Shown here one piece after another: positions 22,017 to 30,907 of a DNA stretch of 64,000 nt. The first letter of the stretch is position 1. The number at the start of each line of letters is the position of its first letter. The notes under the pieces were generated by a model. The model ran no database searches. It saw only the letters and a program-made list of their open reading frames with translations, and was not told the DNA's origin. The position numbers were made by a program, and so were the translations under genes. Source of the stretch: Gammaproteobacteria bacterium (GTDB taxonomy: Bacteria; Pseudomonadota; Gammaproteobacteria; Eutrophobiales; Eutrophobiaceae); NCBI GenBank assembly GCA_028279365.1, contig JANQNX010000001.1, forward strand, positions 62,001-126,000. The letters are read 5' to 3'.

Positions 22017-22601
22017 ATGAAACATTCTAAACTGTATTTTAAAAATATTGCAGAAATCGCTGCATCAATAAATGATGAACAAATAGACCAACTTGCTATT
22101 GATTTAGCAAAAATCAGGGGCAACAAAGGAAGATTGTTTATCCTTGGGGTTGGTGGAAGTGCGGCTAATGCCTCACATGCTGTAAATGATTTTAGAAAAT
22201 TATGCGGCATTGAAACTTACGCACCGACTGACAACGTATCAGAACTGACTGCGAGAACTAACGATGAGGGATGGGAAACTGTATTCAGTGCTTGGCTTGA
22301 AACCAGTAACTTAAGTTCTAATGATGCTATTTTAGTATTTTCAGTTGGTGGAGGTAATGTTGAAAAAAATGTCAGTGTTAACTTGGTTAAGGCGCTTCAA
22401 TATGCAAACAAAATTGGGGCAAGTATTTATGGTGTTGTTGGTAGAGATGGAGGGTTTACAAAACAGGTAGGTAACAATGTTGTGCTAATTCCAGAGGTTC
22501 ATTCAAACCACGTCACTCCCCACACAGAAGCTTTTCAGGCTGTAGTATGGCATTGTCTTGTATCACATCCAAAGCTGCAGCTAATGTCAACAAAATGGTA
22601 A
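22017..22601 (+). CDS. SIS-domain phosphosugar isomerase, GmhA-like
   Basis: Probably isomerises sedoheptulose 7-phosphate to a heptose 7-phosphate. It is 194 residues, the size of GmhA. It has the phosphate-binding loop LGVGGSAANASHAVNDF, then NDEGWETVFSAWL, VFSVGGGNVEKN and the C-terminal HTEAFQAVVWHCLV, whose last histidine aligns with catalytic H180 of E. coli GmhA. Where GmhA has Glu-Glu after the SIS loop, this protein has Asn-Asp, as O-antigen-linked SIS paralogs often do, so the substrate may differ. The matching phosphatase and nucleotidyltransferase-kinase are at 29603 and 32922. Confidence 0.75.
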   Translation: MKHSKLYFKNIAEIAASINDEQIDQLAIDLAKIRGNKGRLFILGVGGSAANASHAVNDFRKLCGIETYAPTDNVSELTARTNDEGWETVFSAWLETSNLSSNDAILVFSVGGGNVEKNVSVNLVKALQYANKIGASIYGVVGRDGGFTKQVGNNVVLIPEVHSNHVTPHTEAFQAVVWHCLVSHPKLQLMSTKW

Positions 22602-22620
22602 TGATTATTTATAAGAGATA

Positions 22621-23004
22621 ATTGATATTCATAAAGAAATTAAAAGGTATTCTATTGTAGGTCTGATAAATACAATATTAGGTTATGCAGTTATTTTTTT
22701 ATTAATGTTTTTCGGAGTGAACGTATTCATTTCAAATGTTATTGGATATATTGTGGGCTTGATCTCATCGTTTTTGTTTAATCGTAATTGGGTATTTATT
22801 GATGCGCGAACAAATAAAGTATCAGGACAATTATTGAGATTTATTTATTCATTCATAACCGCTTACTCAATTAATATATTAGTGCTTTATGTATTAATAA
22901 GTAGCTTAATCAATCCATATTTATCACAAGCATTTGCATCATGTTTTTATTTAGTGGTTTTTTATTGCCTTAATAAATACCATGTATTTAAAAAAAATAT
23001 TTAA
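22621..23004 (+). CDS. GtrA-family membrane protein with a non-ATG start
   Basis: Small four-helix membrane protein of the GtrA family, thought to help flip undecaprenyl-phosphate-linked sugars. The frame is open from 22615. Conserved N-terminal sequence KRYSIVGLINTILGYAVIF lies upstream of the first ATG (22705). Translation therefore probably begins at ATT 22621 (127 aa) or ATT 22627, behind AAGAG. Hydrophobic helices are evident throughout, with the family NRNWVF motif after helix 2. The GtrB-like transferase follows 28 bp later. Starting at 22705 would remove most of helix 1. Confidence 0.75.
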   Translation: MDIHKEIKRYSIVGLINTILGYAVIFLLMFFGVNVFISNVIGYIVGLISSFLFNRNWVFIDARTNKVSGQLLRFIYSFITAYSINILVLYVLISSLINPYLSQAFASCFYLVVFYCLNKYHVFKKNI

Positions 23005-23032
23005 GACAGAATTAATTTTAAAGGCTTAAATT

Positions 23033-23968
23033 ATGATAAGTATAGCAACACCAGTTTATAACGAAGAAAAAAATATCAGCGAATTAGTTCAGAGGATAAA
23101 AAATGCGTGTGAAGAGACTAAAGAAAACTATGAAATAATCATAGTAGATGATGGTAGTTCTGATAATACATTGGAATACATAAAAAAAATTCATGAGAAA
23201 GATAAAAGCGTTAATTATATTAGCTTGTCTAGAAACTATGGGCATCAAGGAGCTTTATGGGCGGGTTTGGACAATGCTAGTGGGGATGCAGTTATTACAT
23301 TAGATGGAGATCTGCAACACCCTCCCGAATTAATTGTAAAGATGGTTGATCTATGGAGGAAAGGGTATGAAGTGGTCTATACGGTTAAAAATGGTTATGA
23401 ATTTAAATCAAAGCCTTTATTTTATTTTTCAAAGTTGTTTTATAGCTTAATAAGTAAAATATCAGATATCAATTTATCATTCGGACAGTCAGATTTTAGG
23501 TTGCTTGATAAAAAAGTTGTGAAAGTGGTATGTGATATTCCTGAAAAGAATAAATTTATGAGAGGCCTTGTTGATTGGGTTGGTTTTAAACAAACTGGAA
23601 TTAATTATACTCCACCGAATAGAAAGTATGGTGAATCTAAATTTAAAATAAGTAATTACGTCAATTTTGCATTAGATGGAATCTTTGCATTTTCAATTTT
23701 TCCAATGAGGTTATTGCTTTGGGCAGGATTAATTCTTTCTTTCTTGTGTTTATCTTATGCCTTTATTTATATTGTGCTTGGAATAATAAACTTTGTTGTG
23801 TTTGAAAATTTGTTTCTGCCTCCAGGTTGGGCTTCAATAGTAGTTAGCATTACATTGATTGGCGGAATCCAGCTAATAGGACTGGGTCTTATGGGAGAAT
23901 ATATATCTAGAATATACTTACAGACGAAAAGACGTCCTGACTATATCATTAGAGAATGCAGTTTATAA
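23033..23968 (+). CDS. Polyprenyl-phosphate glycosyltransferase, GT2 (GtrB/DPMS type)
   Basis: Transfers a sugar from its nucleotide donor to undecaprenyl phosphate on the cytoplasmic face. It is 311 residues. The GT2 domain starts ISIATPVYNEEKNI, has the DDGSSDNT donor aspartates and the DGDLQHPPE metal site, then YGESKFK. Two transmembrane helices are at about 222-248 and 262-285. This is the GtrB/dolichyl-phosphate-mannose-synthase arrangement. It pairs with the GtrA-like protein just upstream and probably with the GT-C enzyme at 27569. Confidence 0.9.
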   Translation: MISIATPVYNEEKNISELVQRIKNACEETKENYEIIIVDDGSSDNTLEYIKKIHEKDKSVNYISLSRNYGHQGALWAGLDNASGDAVITLDGDLQHPPELIVKMVDLWRKGYEVVYTVKNGYEFKSKPLFYFSKLFYSLISKISDINLSFGQSDFRLLDKKVVKVVCDIPEKNKFMRGLVDWVGFKQTGINYTPPNRKYGESKFKISNYVNFALDGIFAFSIFPMRLLLWAGLILSFLCLSYAFIYIVLGIINFVVFENLFLPPGWASIVVSITLIGGIQLIGLGLMGEYISRIYLQTKRRPDYIIRECSL

Positions 23969-23969
23969 A

Positions 23970-24815
23970 ATGGGGCCATATTTAATTGTCACATGCGATG
24001 ATGTAGGGATGCATCAATCAATCAATGAGTGTGTAAATGAAGCAATAGAAAAAAAAATAATCACTAATGTCTCAATAGTTGCAAATGGTAGTGCTTTTTA
24101 TGAAGCTGTTGAAATATTAAAAAAAGCAAAAAATATATCTGTAGGATTGCATTTTAATATAATTGAAGGGCCACCCATCTCAGACAATCAAGAAAAAAAT
24201 ACATTGCTGTTAGGCGAACATTTTTATGATGACCATGTAAAATTTGCAAAAGACTTGTTGGTTAATAAAATTACTCAAAAAGATATACAGGACGAATTAC
24301 GTGCACAATTGGATTTATGTTTAAAAAGTGGGCTTCATATTAGTCATATTGACGGGCACAGACATTTGCATTTGTTTCCTTTTGTCTTTAAATCTATCTT
24401 GCCTGTTTTAAAAGAATATAACATTAATAAAATTAGATATGTAAACACTCCATTTTTTGAAATTGATTTTAGTAATCCTGTAAAAATATTTTCAAACATA
24501 ATATTTAAATACACCAGGTTAAAATATGGGGTTTTAAATGGGCCAGATTATTTCTTAGGCTTTTATAATTCTGGAAATATTAATTCCAATAGATTAAATA
24601 ATTGGATTTATAATTTGAAATCAAACTTAATTTATGAAATCGGCTTTCATTTAGGTAAGTCAGATGAGTTGTTAAATCAGTCATTTGATTGGAATAGATA
24701 TTATAAATATAACTTTTCATGGGAGGGCGAAATGGAATGTTTATTCTCTGATGATATTGAAAATAATTTATTTAAAAATAAGAACATCACGTTAATTAAT
24801 TACAATGAACTATAA
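23970..24815 (+). CDS. ChbG/HpnK (YdjC) family carbohydrate deacetylase
   Basis: Metal-dependent deacetylase of N-acetylated sugars. It is 281 residues, one base after gtrB. The N-terminal TCDDVGMHQSINE carries the paired metal-binding aspartates. VGLHFNIIEGPP and SHIDGHRHLHLFP supply the histidine ligands, and IGFHLG closes the fold. The same family includes chitooligosaccharide deacetylase ChbG and hopanoid HpnK. Lying between gtrB and two methyltransferase genes, it may deacetylate a lipid-linked amino sugar before further decoration. Confidence 0.8.
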   Translation: MGPYLIVTCDDVGMHQSINECVNEAIEKKIITNVSIVANGSAFYEAVEILKKAKNISVGLHFNIIEGPPISDNQEKNTLLLGEHFYDDHVKFAKDLLVNKITQKDIQDELRAQLDLCLKSGLHISHIDGHRHLHLFPFVFKSILPVLKEYNINKIRYVNTPFFEIDFSNPVKIFSNIIFKYTRLKYGVLNGPDYFLGFYNSGNINSNRLNNWIYNLKSNLIYEIGFHLGKSDELLNQSFDWNRYYKYNFSWEGEMECLFSDDIENNLFKNKNITLINYNEL

Positions 24816-24836
24816 AGTATAGTTATTAATCAAGTA

Positions 24837-25745
24837 ATGGAAGTTTTAGACAATAAATATGATGAATTTAGGGAGTTTGTTATTGATAAGGTGGCTCCGT
24901 TATTATGCGACGATAATATAAATAACGCACTAAACTTGTCCCCCGTTTCGAATCTTAGGAAAACACAAGAAATATCTGTAAATATTCAATCAGACAAAAT
25001 AGTGTCAATTTATATTGAAGAAGGGATACAAACATTAAAAACTATCGAAGGTTATTATAATCATAACTCTAAACTATTGGAGATAGGTGGAGGAATTGGA
25101 ATTGTAAATGTATGGTTACAGCATAAAGGCTATTCAATTGTTTCTATTGAGCCGAGTGATGATGCGCATTCTGATTATTATGAAATAGGAAGTCATATTA
25201 TTAATTCTTTATCTTTAGACCAAGATAAATGGCTGTCATTAGAAGTAGAGGACTTGGATAAAATAAATGATAAATATGATTTGATTTTTTCAAATAACGT
25301 ATTAGAACATTTGTCTGATTTGAAACTAGCATTTAAACGTATGTCTGAAAAAATGGAAGCAACAGGGCTGATGAGGCATAATTGCCCAAATTATCAAGTG
25401 CCATATGAGCCACATTTTGGAATATTTTTGATTCCAGGGATGGAAAAGAAAATGCCTGTATTATTCCCCTATCTAAGAGATGATCATTTATGGAAAAGTC
25501 TCAATTTTATTAAATCATCTTCGGTAAAAAATATATGCACACAGTTAAATTTATGTATTAAATTTGATGAAGGGGTGTTTTATAAAACAGTAAAAAGGTT
25601 ATATTCTGATATTAACTTTTTACAGAGGCATAAATTTTTAAGTGTGTTGTTAATGCCTTTTAAATATAAAATCTTCAATAAGATATTAATGTATCTTCCA
25701 GCACAAATTTCTACACCAATGGTAATTTCAGTAAAAAATAATTAA
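24837..25745 (+). CDS. Class I SAM-dependent methyltransferase
   Basis: A 302-residue protein with an N-terminal helical region and a methyltransferase core from about residue 78. Motif I is KLLEIGGGIGIVNVWL, the acidic strand-2 end is in IVSIEPSDDAH, and DLIFSNNVLEHLSDL is motif IV-like. The C-terminus has a hydrophobic stretch (about 262-292) that may touch membrane. It sits inside the GtrA/GtrB/GT-C set, so the target may be a lipid-linked sugar. The acceptor atom is unknown. Confidence 0.7.
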   Translation: MEVLDNKYDEFREFVIDKVAPLLCDDNINNALNLSPVSNLRKTQEISVNIQSDKIVSIYIEEGIQTLKTIEGYYNHNSKLLEIGGGIGIVNVWLQHKGYSIVSIEPSDDAHSDYYEIGSHIINSLSLDQDKWLSLEVEDLDKINDKYDLIFSNNVLEHLSDLKLAFKRMSEKMEATGLMRHNCPNYQVPYEPHFGIFLIPGMEKKMPVLFPYLRDDHLWKSLNFIKSSSVKNICTQLNLCIKFDEGVFYKTVKRLYSDINFLQRHKFLSVLLMPFKYKIFNKILMYLPAQISTPMVISVKNN

Positions 25746-25776
25746 TAATACTGAAGTTGTTTGTTTAAGATTGTAA

Positions 25777-25780
25777 AGGA
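25777..25780 (+). promoter_or_regulatory. Shine-Dalgarno AGGA that places an ATA start at 25789
   Basis: AGGA lies 8 bp before ATA at 25789. There is no ATG, GTG or TTG between the in-frame stop (25774-25776) and the first nucleotide-binding strand of the protein. This spacing is what points to ATA as the initiation codon. Confidence 0.5.
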
Positions 25781-25788
25781 CTGTTAAA

Positions 25789-27567
25789 ATAAAAAATTTT
25801 AATGCAGTTATTCTAGGTAGTTCACCTCCGCTTTTATCACTGGCTATTAGATTAGCTTCATCAGGAAAAAAAGTATTGGTCCTGGAAAAAGAACGAAACT
25901 TGGGCGGCGCATGGTCGACAATTTCTATTGATGAGTTTGAGAAAACTGACTCTCATTGCCATATCTTTGTTCAGGATTATCGCGCGTATAAGATAATGGA
26001 AAAAGATTTAGGATTTTCCTTGATTAAAAGCGAACCGCAGCCTGTTTATTTTTATAGGGGATATAAATTTCATTACAATAGCTTTATAAGATATTTAGTC
26101 GCAGTAATTGAACCTATATTCGTAAACAAAAAATACAAAAGTAATCCATCAGTTTGGGATGTAAAAAACACATATCTTTCTGAAGCATGTGAATTTCTCA
26201 AAATATTATGGCAAGTCATTCTTTCATTCTTTATAAAAGATGTTAGGTATACAAAAGGCGGATGTAATGAAATTATTAATAAATTAAAAAATAAAATATT
26301 AGAGCTCGACGGTGAAATATTAACTGAGCAGGACAATCAACATATATATATTGATGATGATGGGCAATATATAATATCAAATGAAGAGAAATACACTTTT
26401 GAATATATTTATATGTCTACTGGAACGCATATAAAGGAAATAGCAACAAAGAATAATGTGTGGATTCCTAAATATAACATAAATAATTCCTATGATTTAT
26501 ATTTGATTCTTAATGATAAAAAAACATCACCGATTCCATATATGTATATGGGAACAAATAAAATGATAGGAAGACTTTTTGAGCCAAAAAATAACAACAA
26601 AGAAAAGAGATTAGTAATAGCTCAATTAAAAAATAAATATTATGAGGCAACTAGAAATGACCCGTCAATGAGAGTAGATGAAGACGTTTTTAATATGTTA
26701 AAAAGCGAAGGAATACTTGATCAGCAATCGCTATTGTTAAAGTCTAAAATCAATACATATAAATCGTATCGTTTAATACAGGATGAGTTGTCATATTTAA
26801 AAAATAATTACTCTGAGCATATCAAATATATGCATGTTACAAATATTGCACGTGGAATATGCGAGTCGTATAGAATGGATCTTTTCGGTGGAAATAAAAA
26901 TTTAAAATATTTTCATTATAGGACCGCTGCCGTTAGAGAGTTAGGTGTTAAAAAATTAATAAATTGGTTAATAGAAAATAAACATATAAATTCTAAAAGT
27001 GTAATTTTAGATTATGGTTGTGGTGAGTTTGATTTAGGGAAGAAAATTTCTAATAAAGTTAAAAATATCGATGGTTATGATATAAGGAAAGATGTGGTAA
27101 CAAGATGCCGTAAAAAATATCAATCTGATAAATCAGAATTTTATAGTACTAAAAAAGAAATAAAAAAAAATCACTATAACCTCATAGTACTAAATGGTGT
27201 TGTTCAATACATCAAAGATGAAGAAGAGTTTGTTGAGGTTTTGAAATATATTAAAAAATGGCTAAGAGATGAAGATGAATCAACTGTTATTATTACAGGA
27301 GCAATAGATGAACATTATGATGTGGTTAAAGATGTATATAATTGGTTAAATATTGCTTTTAAAAATAACATATTATTTTATATGTTGGTGCATATAATTT
27401 GGGGTGGAATACTTAATGTTTTAAATAGAAATAATAAATACTATAAACTAAAAGAAAAGAAATTTATTGAGATCGCCAGTGGTCTTGATTTAAAGGTAGA
27501 TAGACTCGAAGAAGATCTCACATACTCTAATACCGCTCGTTCAACTTATTTGCTTAATCCAAAATAA
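25789..27567 (+). CDS. Flavoprotein-like Rossmann domain fused to a SAM methyltransferase
   Basis: A two-domain protein of about 592 residues. The N-terminal part reads NAVILGSSPPLLSLAIRLASSG, then KVLVLEKERNLGGAWST, the dinucleotide-binding start of an amine-oxidase/UDP-galactopyranose-mutase-like flavoprotein (first Gly cluster GSSPPLL). The C-terminal ~200 residues are a methyltransferase with VILDYGCGEFDLGKKI and NIDGYDIRKDVV. The usual reading from ATG at 25876 would delete the dinucleotide-binding strand, so I start at ATA 25789 behind AGGA. The next gene follows after 1 bp. Function unknown; the joining of an oxidoreductase-like and a methyltransferase module is unusual. Confidence 0.65.
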   Translation: MKNFNAVILGSSPPLLSLAIRLASSGKKVLVLEKERNLGGAWSTISIDEFEKTDSHCHIFVQDYRAYKIMEKDLGFSLIKSEPQPVYFYRGYKFHYNSFIRYLVAVIEPIFVNKKYKSNPSVWDVKNTYLSEACEFLKILWQVILSFFIKDVRYTKGGCNEIINKLKNKILELDGEILTEQDNQHIYIDDDGQYIISNEEKYTFEYIYMSTGTHIKEIATKNNVWIPKYNINNSYDLYLILNDKKTSPIPYMYMGTNKMIGRLFEPKNNNKEKRLVIAQLKNKYYEATRNDPSMRVDEDVFNMLKSEGILDQQSLLLKSKINTYKSYRLIQDELSYLKNNYSEHIKYMHVTNIARGICESYRMDLFGGNKNLKYFHYRTAAVRELGVKKLINWLIENKHINSKSVILDYGCGEFDLGKKISNKVKNIDGYDIRKDVVTRCRKKYQSDKSEFYSTKKEIKKNHYNLIVLNGVVQYIKDEEEFVEVLKYIKKWLRDEDESTVIITGAIDEHYDVVKDVYNWLNIAFKNNILFYMLVHIIWGGILNVLNRNNKYYKLKEKKFIEIASGLDLKVDRLEEDLTYSNTARSTYLLNPK

Positions 27568-27568
27568 A

Positions 27569-29599
27569 GTGTCTTTGAGTTTTAAAAATACGATAGATTG
27601 CAATTATAGAAATTTACCAGAAGTCTTTTTAATATTATTTTGCCTTTTTGTAAGTGTAGTTTGGCAGCCACCTGTTTTAGGTTTATGGGAAAGTTCTGTT
27701 TTGTTTCATGTTTTTGAAGCAGAGAAAACCTGGATAAATTTTCTTATTAATCCAAGAGCATGTATCGGTTGTTATGAATATGCAGCATTAGATTTAAGCA
27801 GATATGTTGCGCAATTATTCGGCTTGAACATGTTCTCAATAAGGTTATTGCCCGCTTTATTTGGTTTTGCATCTCTTTATTTTTTATACAAATTGTTAGG
27901 GTTAATTATTTCACGTGTTCCTGCTTTAATGACGACAGCACTTTTTGCTATTAATCCGATATTTAATATTTTTCAAGCGCAATTAAATATATCTATTGTT
28001 ACTTTTTTTAGTTTTATATTTTGTGTTTATGGGTTTTATCTTGTTGATACTAATAAAGTAAATAAAAACAGGGTGTTAATATTTGCAATAGCCTGTTCGA
28101 TTGCATCATTACATTATCAAATAGTTCGGTACTGTATGATTTCTATATTATTATTTTGGTTATCAAGAGGATATACATTAAAAGATAAATATAACTTTAA
28201 TAAACTATGGTTATTTCAGAAAGAAAAGAATATATATTATTTATATTTTTTCCTTTTATTTTTTTTAACGCTTACACTTTTTCATCCATTAAATATTTTT
28301 AACCTCATAAATATTGAGTTTTTATCACCTTATAATGCAGAGCATGCTAGAGATCTAAAATCTATATTTAGTAGTATATATATAAATTTGCCGAAAATAT
28401 TTGGTTTGATTGTTGGAGTTTCTGCTTTTTCTGGAGAATATTCCACCGATGTTATAATTAGTATGCCTTATAAAATTTTGAGCCTGCCACTTTTCATTAT
28501 TTCAATTGTTGGATTAATTTCATTGCCTACATCAATGAGTATGAGAAAAGCATTTTTTATATGCATGCTACTCTTTTTAACAATTTTCCCTATTTCGTTA
28601 TCTTTAATACTACCTAACGGGGCTACAACACTAAATCCATATAGAGTTTTTTACGTCATTGTCCCTCTTTATATTTTAATTGGTGTCGGTATTAATTATT
28701 TTTATAAAGTTAGGAATTATATATTCCTAACTTTTTTGCTATTTATCTCATTTCTTACATCTCAGTGTTATATAAACTTTAAAGAGGCGCATAGATTTAA
28801 AGAATACATAGCAAATTTTGAATGCGCACATGCTTTAATACAAGACGTTACAAAATACACATGTAAAAGTCAGAATGATAATGTTGATATTCAACTTCAA
28901 AGTATTGATCATAGACAATTAAATAGGATTGAAACATATGAAAATCAAATAATACCTTTTTGGAGATATGCTGGTGACTTATCAATAAAGATAAAAGAAA
29001 TAGAACATATTGATAGTATTCTGATAATTGATGCTCCTATTGAGCAATTTACTTATAGTCCTAATAATTTAATGTGGGGAGGGTATAATCTTGGGAAACT
29101 ATGGATTGCTTTGTATTTGGCTACAAATGATATATATCTTAACTATGTAACTCCATACCCAGGAGAAGGTTCGTATAATTTATCCCAGAATGGATTTGGA
29201 TATTTAGAAACAAAATTATTTAATTACAAGGAAAAAGCAGCACGAAGAATATCTACTCATATAAATCTTCCATTGAAACTAGATGAAGTTGGCCGTGACT
29301 ATAATTTAGATAGAAAATATGACACCCATTTGTCTATCATCAAGAAAAAAATTGAAGATAAAATAACTCAAAAGGAAAATGTGTTAAGTCAATATAAGTA
29401 CAAATATTTTTATAATATATTCGGCAAATTAAAAATATTTGAATCAGATTCAATGAGTGAGCCAGGATCACATTTTAATCTTTATTCAACTGGTATTGGA
29501 AGTAGTGATATATATTTAGCGACTACTAATAGTGAAATGGAATATATATTAAATCAAATTAACAAACATGATAAACCCTATAAGATCATTAGAATTTAA
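27569..29599 (+). CDS. GT-C polytopic membrane glycosyltransferase (PMT/ArnT-like)
   Basis: A 676-residue protein starting at GTG 27569. About ten to twelve hydrophobic helices fill residues 15-395, followed by a hydrophilic, probably periplasmic C-terminal domain of ~270 residues. The first loop has an acidic LWESSVLFHVFEAE segment where GT-C enzymes carry their catalytic aspartate or glutamate, and RLLPALFGFASLYFLYKLLG follows as in PMT/ArnT enzymes. It likely moves a sugar from an undecaprenyl-phosphate donor to the glycan on the periplasmic side, completing a Gtr-type set with the genes at 22621 and 23033. Confidence 0.75.
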   Translation: MSLSFKNTIDCNYRNLPEVFLILFCLFVSVVWQPPVLGLWESSVLFHVFEAEKTWINFLINPRACIGCYEYAALDLSRYVAQLFGLNMFSIRLLPALFGFASLYFLYKLLGLIISRVPALMTTALFAINPIFNIFQAQLNISIVTFFSFIFCVYGFYLVDTNKVNKNRVLIFAIACSIASLHYQIVRYCMISILLFWLSRGYTLKDKYNFNKLWLFQKEKNIYYLYFFLLFFLTLTLFHPLNIFNLINIEFLSPYNAEHARDLKSIFSSIYINLPKIFGLIVGVSAFSGEYSTDVIISMPYKILSLPLFIISIVGLISLPTSMSMRKAFFICMLLFLTIFPISLSLILPNGATTLNPYRVFYVIVPLYILIGVGINYFYKVRNYIFLTFLLFISFLTSQCYINFKEAHRFKEYIANFECAHALIQDVTKYTCKSQNDNVDIQLQSIDHRQLNRIETYENQIIPFWRYAGDLSIKIKEIEHIDSILIIDAPIEQFTYSPNNLMWGGYNLGKLWIALYLATNDIYLNYVTPYPGEGSYNLSQNGFGYLETKLFNYKEKAARRISTHINLPLKLDEVGRDYNLDRKYDTHLSIIKKKIEDKITQKENVLSQYKYKYFYNIFGKLKIFESDSMSEPGSHFNLYSTGIGSSDIYLATTNSEMEYILNQINKHDKPYKIIRI

Positions 29600-29602
29600 A
29601 AA

Positions 29603-30139
29603 TTGAAAAAAAAACAGGCTATATTCTTAGATAGAGACGGAGTAATTAACAAAACTATGGTGAGGTATGGGAAGCCATACGCACCAACAAAAATTAAAGA
29701 TTTCGAAATATTACCTGATGTACGCTTATTGTTAGATCAATTAAAGCAATCAGGTTATTTTCTGGTGGTTGTAACAAATCAGCCAGATGTCGGTAATAAG
29801 ATAACAAAGCAAGAAACCGTTGAGAGCATGCATGCGATTTTATTAAATGAATTACCATTAGACGAGATCAAGGTTTGTTATTGTAAACAAACTGATCAAT
29901 GCGAATGTCGTAAACCGAAACCAGGTATGCTTATTGAAGCTGCGTTAGAATTTAATTTAGATTTAATTAATAGTTATATGATTGGTGATCGTAGAAGTGA
30001 CATTGAAGCAGGGGCTGCTGCAGGTTGTAGGACGGTTTTCATAGATCGTGGCTATAGATATTCCGAGCATCCAAAAAAAGTTGATAAAAAAACAATGAAT
30101 TTACAAGAAGCAGTAGAATATATTTTAGAAAAGAATTGA
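29603..30139 (+). CDS. GmhB-like D,D-heptose 1,7-bisphosphate phosphatase (HAD-IIIA)
   Basis: Removes the 7-phosphate of heptose 1,7-bisphosphate in NDP-heptose synthesis. It is 178 residues from a TTG start. The HAD nucleophile motif is IFLDRDGVIN with D10 and D12, then VVTNQPDVG, the lysine in CRKPKPGM, and MIGDRRSDIEAG. A GmhB-type zinc loop is formed by C92, C94, C100 and C102. Partners are the SIS isomerase at 22017 and the fused nucleotidyltransferase-kinase at 32922. The GmhB subfamily is clear; sugar stereochemistry is not. Confidence 0.85.
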   Translation: MKKKQAIFLDRDGVINKTMVRYGKPYAPTKIKDFEILPDVRLLLDQLKQSGYFLVVVTNQPDVGNKITKQETVESMHAILLNELPLDEIKVCYCKQTDQCECRKPKPGMLIEAALEFNLDLINSYMIGDRRSDIEAGAAAGCRTVFIDRGYRYSEHPKKVDKKTMNLQEAVEYILEKN

Positions 30140-30160
30140 GTTTTTAATAGAGGGTTACAT

Positions 30161-30889
30161 ATGAATAATCTGAGTAAACTTGATGTAAAAATATTTGCTG
30201 ACGGGGCGGATATTAATGCGATTAAAAAACTTTCTGAAAATCCATTAGTAAAAGGCTTTACAACCAACCCCACCTTGATGAGAAATGCGGGTGTTGATAA
30301 TTATGAGGCATTTGCAAAAGAAGTCTTGGAATTCATTATTGATAAACCGGTTAGTTTTGAGGTTTTTTCTGATGATATTGATAGCATGGAGCGCCAAGCA
30401 TTAAAAATTGCGTCATGGGGTGAAAATGTAAATGTAAAAATTCCCATTACAAACACCAAAGGTGAATCAACGGTGGAACTGGTCGGGAGTCTGTCAAATG
30501 CTGGAGTTGCGGTTAACGTCACTGCAATTATGACATTAGATCAGGTCCATGCTATAGCAAATGTTTTGAATAAAGGTGTTTTCGCTATTGTATCTGTTTT
30601 TGCCGGTCGCATAGCTGATACTGGTATTGACCCGATTCCATTAATGACAAAGGCTGCACAAATTTTATTAGATAAACCCAAAGCAGATTTGCTTTGGGCA
30701 AGTCCTCGTGAATTGCTTAATATTTTCCATGCTGATGAATGTGGATGTGGAATTATCACGGTAACCCCAGATCTGTTATCAAAGTTAAGTGGTGTGGGTA
30801 AAAACCTTGAGCAATTTAGTTTAGAAACAGTACAAATGTTTTATAACGATGCAGCAGCAGCAGGTTATTCAATTAATACAGATTCTTAA
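30161..30889 (+). CDS. Transaldolase / fructose-6-phosphate aldolase family protein
   Basis: Class I aldolase of 242 residues, close in size to the short transaldolases. The motifs are FADGADINAI, GFTTNPTLMRNAG and the Schiff-base lysine K93 in VNVKIPITNTKGE, followed by VNVTAIMTLDQV and VSVFAGRIADTG. It could make or break sedoheptulose 7-phosphate, the entry point of heptose synthesis, together with the split transketolase at 38275/39096. It lies 21 bp after the GmhB-like gene, behind an AGAGGG Shine-Dalgarno. A pathway role beyond the pentose phosphate cycle is inferred from context. Confidence 0.88.
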   Translation: MNNLSKLDVKIFADGADINAIKKLSENPLVKGFTTNPTLMRNAGVDNYEAFAKEVLEFIIDKPVSFEVFSDDIDSMERQALKIASWGENVNVKIPITNTKGESTVELVGSLSNAGVAVNVTAIMTLDQVHAIANVLNKGVFAIVSVFAGRIADTGIDPIPLMTKAAQILLDKPKADLLWASPRELLNIFHADECGCGIITVTPDLLSKLSGVGKNLEQFSLETVQMFYNDAAAAGYSINTDS

Positions 30890-30907
30890 TTACTAAATAT
30901 TTAAATT

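Noticed and set aside
22705-23004. GtrA-like gene starting at the first ATG
   Set aside because: This start removes conserved N-terminal sequence and most of the first membrane helix, so the gene was extended to 22621.
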